Below are positions 5,710-7,884 of a DNA stretch of 7,884 bases, piece after piece. Each line of letters opens with the position of its first letter. Within the stretch, counting starts at the first letter, position 1. The DNA comes from Lachnospiraceae bacterium. Its GTDB lineage: Bacteria; Bacillota; Clostridia; Lachnospirales; Lachnospiraceae. The stretch covers positions 1 to 7,884 of the forward strand of contig JAFSRL010000085.1 in assembly GCA_017446125.1 (NCBI GenBank), read 5' to 3'. The notes beneath the pieces were generated by a model, which was not told where the DNA came from, ran no database searches, and saw only the letters and a list, made by a program, of their open reading frames with translations. A program made the position numbers and the translations under genes.

Positions 5710-5715
5710 TATAAT
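5687..5715 (+). promoter_or_regulatory. Promoter of the metal-resistance operon
   Basis: TTGACG at 5687-5692 and a perfect TATAAT at 5710-5715 are separated by 17 bases, a near-consensus vegetative promoter. The -35 is inside the preceding terminator hairpin and the spacer is its T tract. Transcription would start at about 5721-5723, within the operator. Confidence 0.8.
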
Positions 5716-5718
5716 GAA

Positions 5719-5740
5719 CGTATGAACAAATAATCATACG
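5719..5740. promoter_or_regulatory. ArsR/SmtB-family operator
   Basis: CGTATGA (5719-5725) and TCATACG (5734-5740) form a perfect inverted repeat around ACAAATAA. The TATGAACAAATAATCA core resembles the known TGAAcaaatatTCA-type operators of SmtB and CzrA. It starts three bases after the -10 box and covers the start site, so a bound repressor would block RNA polymerase. Confidence 0.75.
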
Positions 5741-5761
5741 ATCAAATTTTGGAGTTTGCTT

Positions 5762-6073
5762 ATGACGAAGAAAGAACAAAAGAACAGGTTAATACCGGAA
5801 GAGGAATTGTATGACCTCGCGGAGCTGTTTAAGGTTTTCGGCGATTCGACAAGAATCCGGATCTTATTTGCTTTGTTTTTGAAGGAGCTGTGCGTGAATG
5901 ACCTTGCGGCGGAGCTTAACATGACACAATCCGCCATTTCGCATCAGTTGAAAATCCTTCGGAATGCAAGGCTGGTGGGATTGCGGCGCGAGGGCAAGCA
6001 GTCGGTTTATTTCCTGAAGGATGATCATGTCCGTACCATCATCGATCAGGGAAGAGAGCACATTGAGGAATGA
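5762..6073 (+). CDS. ArsR/SmtB-family metal-sensing repressor with alpha-5 site
   Basis: This is a dimeric winged-helix repressor that should leave DNA when it binds Zn(II), Cd(II) or Co(II). The ATG at 5762 has GGAG (5751-5754) seven bases before it; an upstream in-frame TTG at 5756 is too close to that site. The 103-residue protein contains the family core: LAELFKVFGDSTRIRILFAL, the helix-turn-helix VNDLAAELNMTQSAISHQLK and the wing VGLRREGKQSVYFLKDDHV. The C-terminal helix has D87-x-H89 and H100-x-x-E103, with the 11-residue spacing of the SmtB/CzrA alpha-5 zinc site. The alpha-3 Cys pair of arsenic- and CadC-type sensors is absent (ELCVNDLA has a single Cys), so arsenic sensing is unlikely. 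It heads the metal operon, 15 bases before the HMA gene, and probably represses itself through the operator just upstream. Confidence 0.9.
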   Translation: MTKKEQKNRLIPEEELYDLAELFKVFGDSTRIRILFALFLKELCVNDLAAELNMTQSAISHQLKILRNARLVGLRREGKQSVYFLKDDHVRTIIDQGREHIEE

Positions 6074-6088
6074 ACGGAGGGAATTACC

Positions 6089-6307
6089 ATGAAAAAGAAA
6101 TTCAAGTGTGAAGTGGATTGTGCGGATTGTGCCGCGAAGATGACGGACGCAATCAAAAAGGTGGAAGGCGTACATGATGCGAACGTCAACTTCCTGACAC
6201 AAAAGATGATGATCGAAGCAGACGACGACCGGTTCGATGAGATTGTTCAGCTTGCGGTCGCGGCTTGCAAGAAGGTTGAGCCGGACTGCGAAGTGTATCT
6301 TGATTGA
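6089..6307 (+). CDS. Stand-alone heavy-metal-associated (HMA) domain protein
   Basis: This 72-residue cytosolic protein is a single ferredoxin-like HMA domain that binds a soft metal ion. C11 and C14 form the CxxC site in VDCADCAAKM, followed by the usual helix TDAIKKVEGVHDANVNF. Asp before the first Cys (DCxxC) is the form common in Zn/Cd ATPases, as opposed to the GMTCxxC of copper proteins. Extra cysteines at 7, 60 and 67 may add metal ligands. GGAGGG (6076-6081) lies seven bases before the ATG. It sits between the repressor and the ATPase. The ATPase has no N-terminal HMA of its own, so this protein is probably that domain as a separate polypeptide, acting as a metallochaperone or regulatory subunit. 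Whether it delivers metal is inference. Confidence 0.9.
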   Translation: MKKKFKCEVDCADCAAKMTDAIKKVEGVHDANVNFLTQKMMIEADDDRFDEIVQLAVAACKKVEPDCEVYLD

Positions 6308-6335
6308 GGAAGACTTAGGATAAGGAAACAGACGA

Positions 6336-7884
6336 ATGACAAAGAAACAGATCAAAACGCGAAACCGTATCCTGACAGCGCTTTTCCTGTTCGCAATTCT
6401 TCTGGTTGCGGATCATGCGGGCGCGTTTTCTTCCCTGCCGTGGTTTGTGCGGCTGATTCTGTTTGTCATTCCTTATCTGATTGTCGGATATGATATCCTT
6501 TTGCGTGCCGTAAAGAACATCAGAAACGGACAGGTTTTTGATGAGAATTTCTTAATGTCAATCGCAACAATTGCCGCGTTTATCGTGGGCGAGTATCCGG
6601 AGGCAAGCGCCGTGATGCTCTTTTACCAGATTGGAGAGCTGTTCCAGAGCGTTGCGGTCGGAAAGTCGAGGCAGTCCATCACCGCAATGATGGAGATTGC
6701 GCCGGAGAGCGCGTTTTTGGAAACGGAGGACGGCATCGAAGAGGTTGATCCGGAGGATGTCGCGCCGGGGTCCGTTCTTGTGGTAAAGCCCGGTGAGAGA
6801 ATCCCGATTGACGGCATCGTCATCGAGGGAGAAAGCTTCTTAAATACGGCTGCCCTTACCGGAGAGAGTGTTCCGCGCCGCGTCACCATGGGTGACCTTT
6901 GTATCAGCGGCTGCGTGAACGGCGAAGGGACGTTGCGAATCCGTACGGAGAAAGCGTATGAGGATTCGACGGTCGCAAGAATCTTAGACCTGGTGGAGAA
7001 CGCGAGCGATAAAAAGGCAAGGCTGGAAAACTTTATCACGCGCTTTGCCCGTGTCTATACACCGGTTGTCACGATCGGGGCGCTTTTGCTGGCTGTTTTA
7101 CCGCCGCTTATGACAGGAGGCTCCTTCAAGGAGTGGATATTGCGCGCGTGCACCTTTTTGATCGTGTCGTGTCCCTGCGCGCTGGTCATTTCCGTGCCGC
7201 TTGGATTCTTCGGCGGGGTCGGTGCCGCTTCAAAGATCGGTGTGATGGTCAAGGGCTCCAATTATCTGGAGGCAGCCGCCGGGATTTCAACCGTTGTTAT
7301 GGATAAGACAGGCACCTTGACAAAGGGGACGTTTACGGTGCGCGAGGTGCATGGAAACAACGATGATTCGGAAGAAGCGAAGGAGAAGCTTTTGCAAATG
7401 GCATCCGCGGCGGAGCGCTTTTCGTCCCACCCGATTGCGCAGGCGATTCTTGCTGCCTGTGACGGGGGCGCATTAGGCATCCGTGCGGAGGATACAAAGG
7501 AAGTGCCGGGGCAGGGCGTGAAAACGCTTTATGAAGGAAAGGAACTGCTTTGCGGAAATGAAACGCTCCTGCGCGAAGCGGGGATTGACGCTTCTGTTTA
7601 CGACGCGCAGGGGACGCTTGTGCATGTGGCATACGACGGCGCCTATGCCGGAACCGTCGTCATCGCGGATACGGTCAAGGAGAACGCGCCTTTTGCGGTC
7701 AACGCGATGAAGGAAGCGGGGGTCCATCAAACCGTGATGCTTTCCGGTGACCGTGAAGCTGCCGCGAAGGAAGTCGCGGCACTCTGCGGCATCGATGAAG
7801 TCCGCGCGGAGCTTTTGCCGGAGGAGAAGGTGGAAGCGTTGGAGGAGCTGATGAGTGAGTCAGTGGGGACGGGTACACTGACTC
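6336..7884 (+). CDS. cadA: Zn/Cd/Co-type P1B-ATPase metal exporter, 3' end missing
   Basis: This membrane pump uses ATP to expel divalent metal. The ATG at 6336 follows AAGGA (6322-6326) by nine bases. The frame is open for 516 codons to the window edge; roughly 100 residues should be missing. It begins with a membrane span (ILTALFLFAILLVADH) and has no HMA domain. Four N-terminal spans are followed by the actuator domain with TGES at 175-178. The metal-binding span has C279-P280-C281 (SCPCALVIS), the phosphorylated Asp is D323 in DKTGTLTKG, the nucleotide-domain HP is H365-P366 in SSHPIAQAI, and the LSGDRE loop is at about 470. The later GDGxND motif and last two spans lie outside. CPC with SCPCALVIS and the ArsR/HMA neighbours favour the Zn/Cd/Co group (CadA/ZntA) over copper; the exact metal cannot be told without the missing last spans. 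Confidence 0.93.
   Translation, partial: MTKKQIKTRNRILTALFLFAILLVADHAGAFSSLPWFVRLILFVIPYLIVGYDILLRAVKNIRNGQVFDENFLMSIATIAAFIVGEYPEASAVMLFYQIGELFQSVAVGKSRQSITAMMEIAPESAFLETEDGIEEVDPEDVAPGSVLVVKPGERIPIDGIVIEGESFLNTAALTGESVPRRVTMGDLCISGCVNGEGTLRIRTEKAYEDSTVARILDLVENASDKKARLENFITRFARVYTPVVTIGALLLAVLPPLMTGGSFKEWILRACTFLIVSCPCALVISVPLGFFGGVGAASKIGVMVKGSNYLEAAAGISTVVMDKTGTLTKGTFTVREVHGNNDDSEEAKEKLLQMASAAERFSSHPIAQAILAACDGGALGIRAEDTKEVPGQGVKTLYEGKELLCGNETLLREAGIDASVYDAQGTLVHVAYDGAYAGTVVIADTVKENAPFAVNAMKEAGVHQTVMLSGDREAAAKEVAALCGIDEVRAELLPEEKVEALEELMSESVGTGTLT
7857..7884. repeat. Inverted repeat at the window edge
   Basis: GAGTCAGTG (7857-7865) and CACTGACTC (7876-7884) are exact complements around a ten-base spacer. 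The repeat lies in the ATPase gene at the link just before the expected GDGxND motif. It ends exactly at the window edge and may continue beyond it. Confidence 0.6.

Noticed and set aside
6623..7730. Several minus-strand ORFs beneath the ATPase
   Set aside because: All are antisense to an uninterrupted P-type ATPase frame with every expected motif.
1..7884. tRNA, rRNA, CRISPR array, origin or complete insertion sequence
   Set aside because: None could be seen by reading either strand: no cloverleaf with a T-loop, no repeat-spacer series, and no paired terminal repeats.

Overview
The window looks like a chromosomal segment of a Bacillota bacterium, most likely class Clostridia and possibly Lachnospiraceae. 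The grounds are strong Shine-Dalgarno sites throughout, an infC-rpmI-rplT operon with its own attenuator-like leader, and a compact ArsR / free HMA protein / P1B-ATPase metal operon. No genus can be named from the sequence alone. Most of the window is moderately GC-rich (one 60-base line inside infC counts 60% GC). The block from about 1200 to 3500 is clearly AT-rich (one line inside it counts 32% GC) and reads as acquired DNA.

Layout. (1) 1-998, + strand: the 3' part of a PTS enzyme I gene. It keeps the phospho-His and the active-site Cys but lacks several blocks normally conserved in the PEP-binding barrel. (2) 922-1185, - strand: a small HTH/IS accessory-like ORF whose tail runs antisense into the ptsI end, probably a mobile-element remnant. 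(3) About 1200-3500: an AT-rich cassette with two adjacent unrecognised cytosolic proteins (267 and 240 aa), a putative lipoprotein (161 aa), and about 180 bases of non-coding or decayed sequence. (4) 3505-4784: a strong promoter, an L20-leader-like attenuator, then infC (non-canonical ATC start), rpmI and rplT. (5) 4777-5643: a secreted or membrane-anchored protein of unknown function whose TTG start overlaps the end of rplT; a 21-bp hairpin lies within its coding sequence. (6) 5678-5740: a terminator whose loop contains the -35 box of the next promoter, followed by an ArsR-type operator. (7) 5762-7884: a metal-resistance operon of an SmtB/CzrA-type repressor, a stand-alone HMA metal-binding protein, and a Zn/Cd P1B-type ATPase that runs off the right edge.

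How the genes work together. The infC operon supplies IF3, L35 and L20. It appears to be controlled at two levels: premature termination in the leader, presumably governed by L20, and IF3 discrimination against its own ATC start. The cad/znt-like operon should be repressed by the ArsR protein at the inverted repeat over its transcription start and released by Zn(II)/Cd(II)/Co(II). The HMA protein would then carry metal to, or tune, an ATPase that has no HMA domain of its own at its N-terminus. The AT-rich cassette has no recognisable function; it separates ptsI from infC and is the least explained part of the window.
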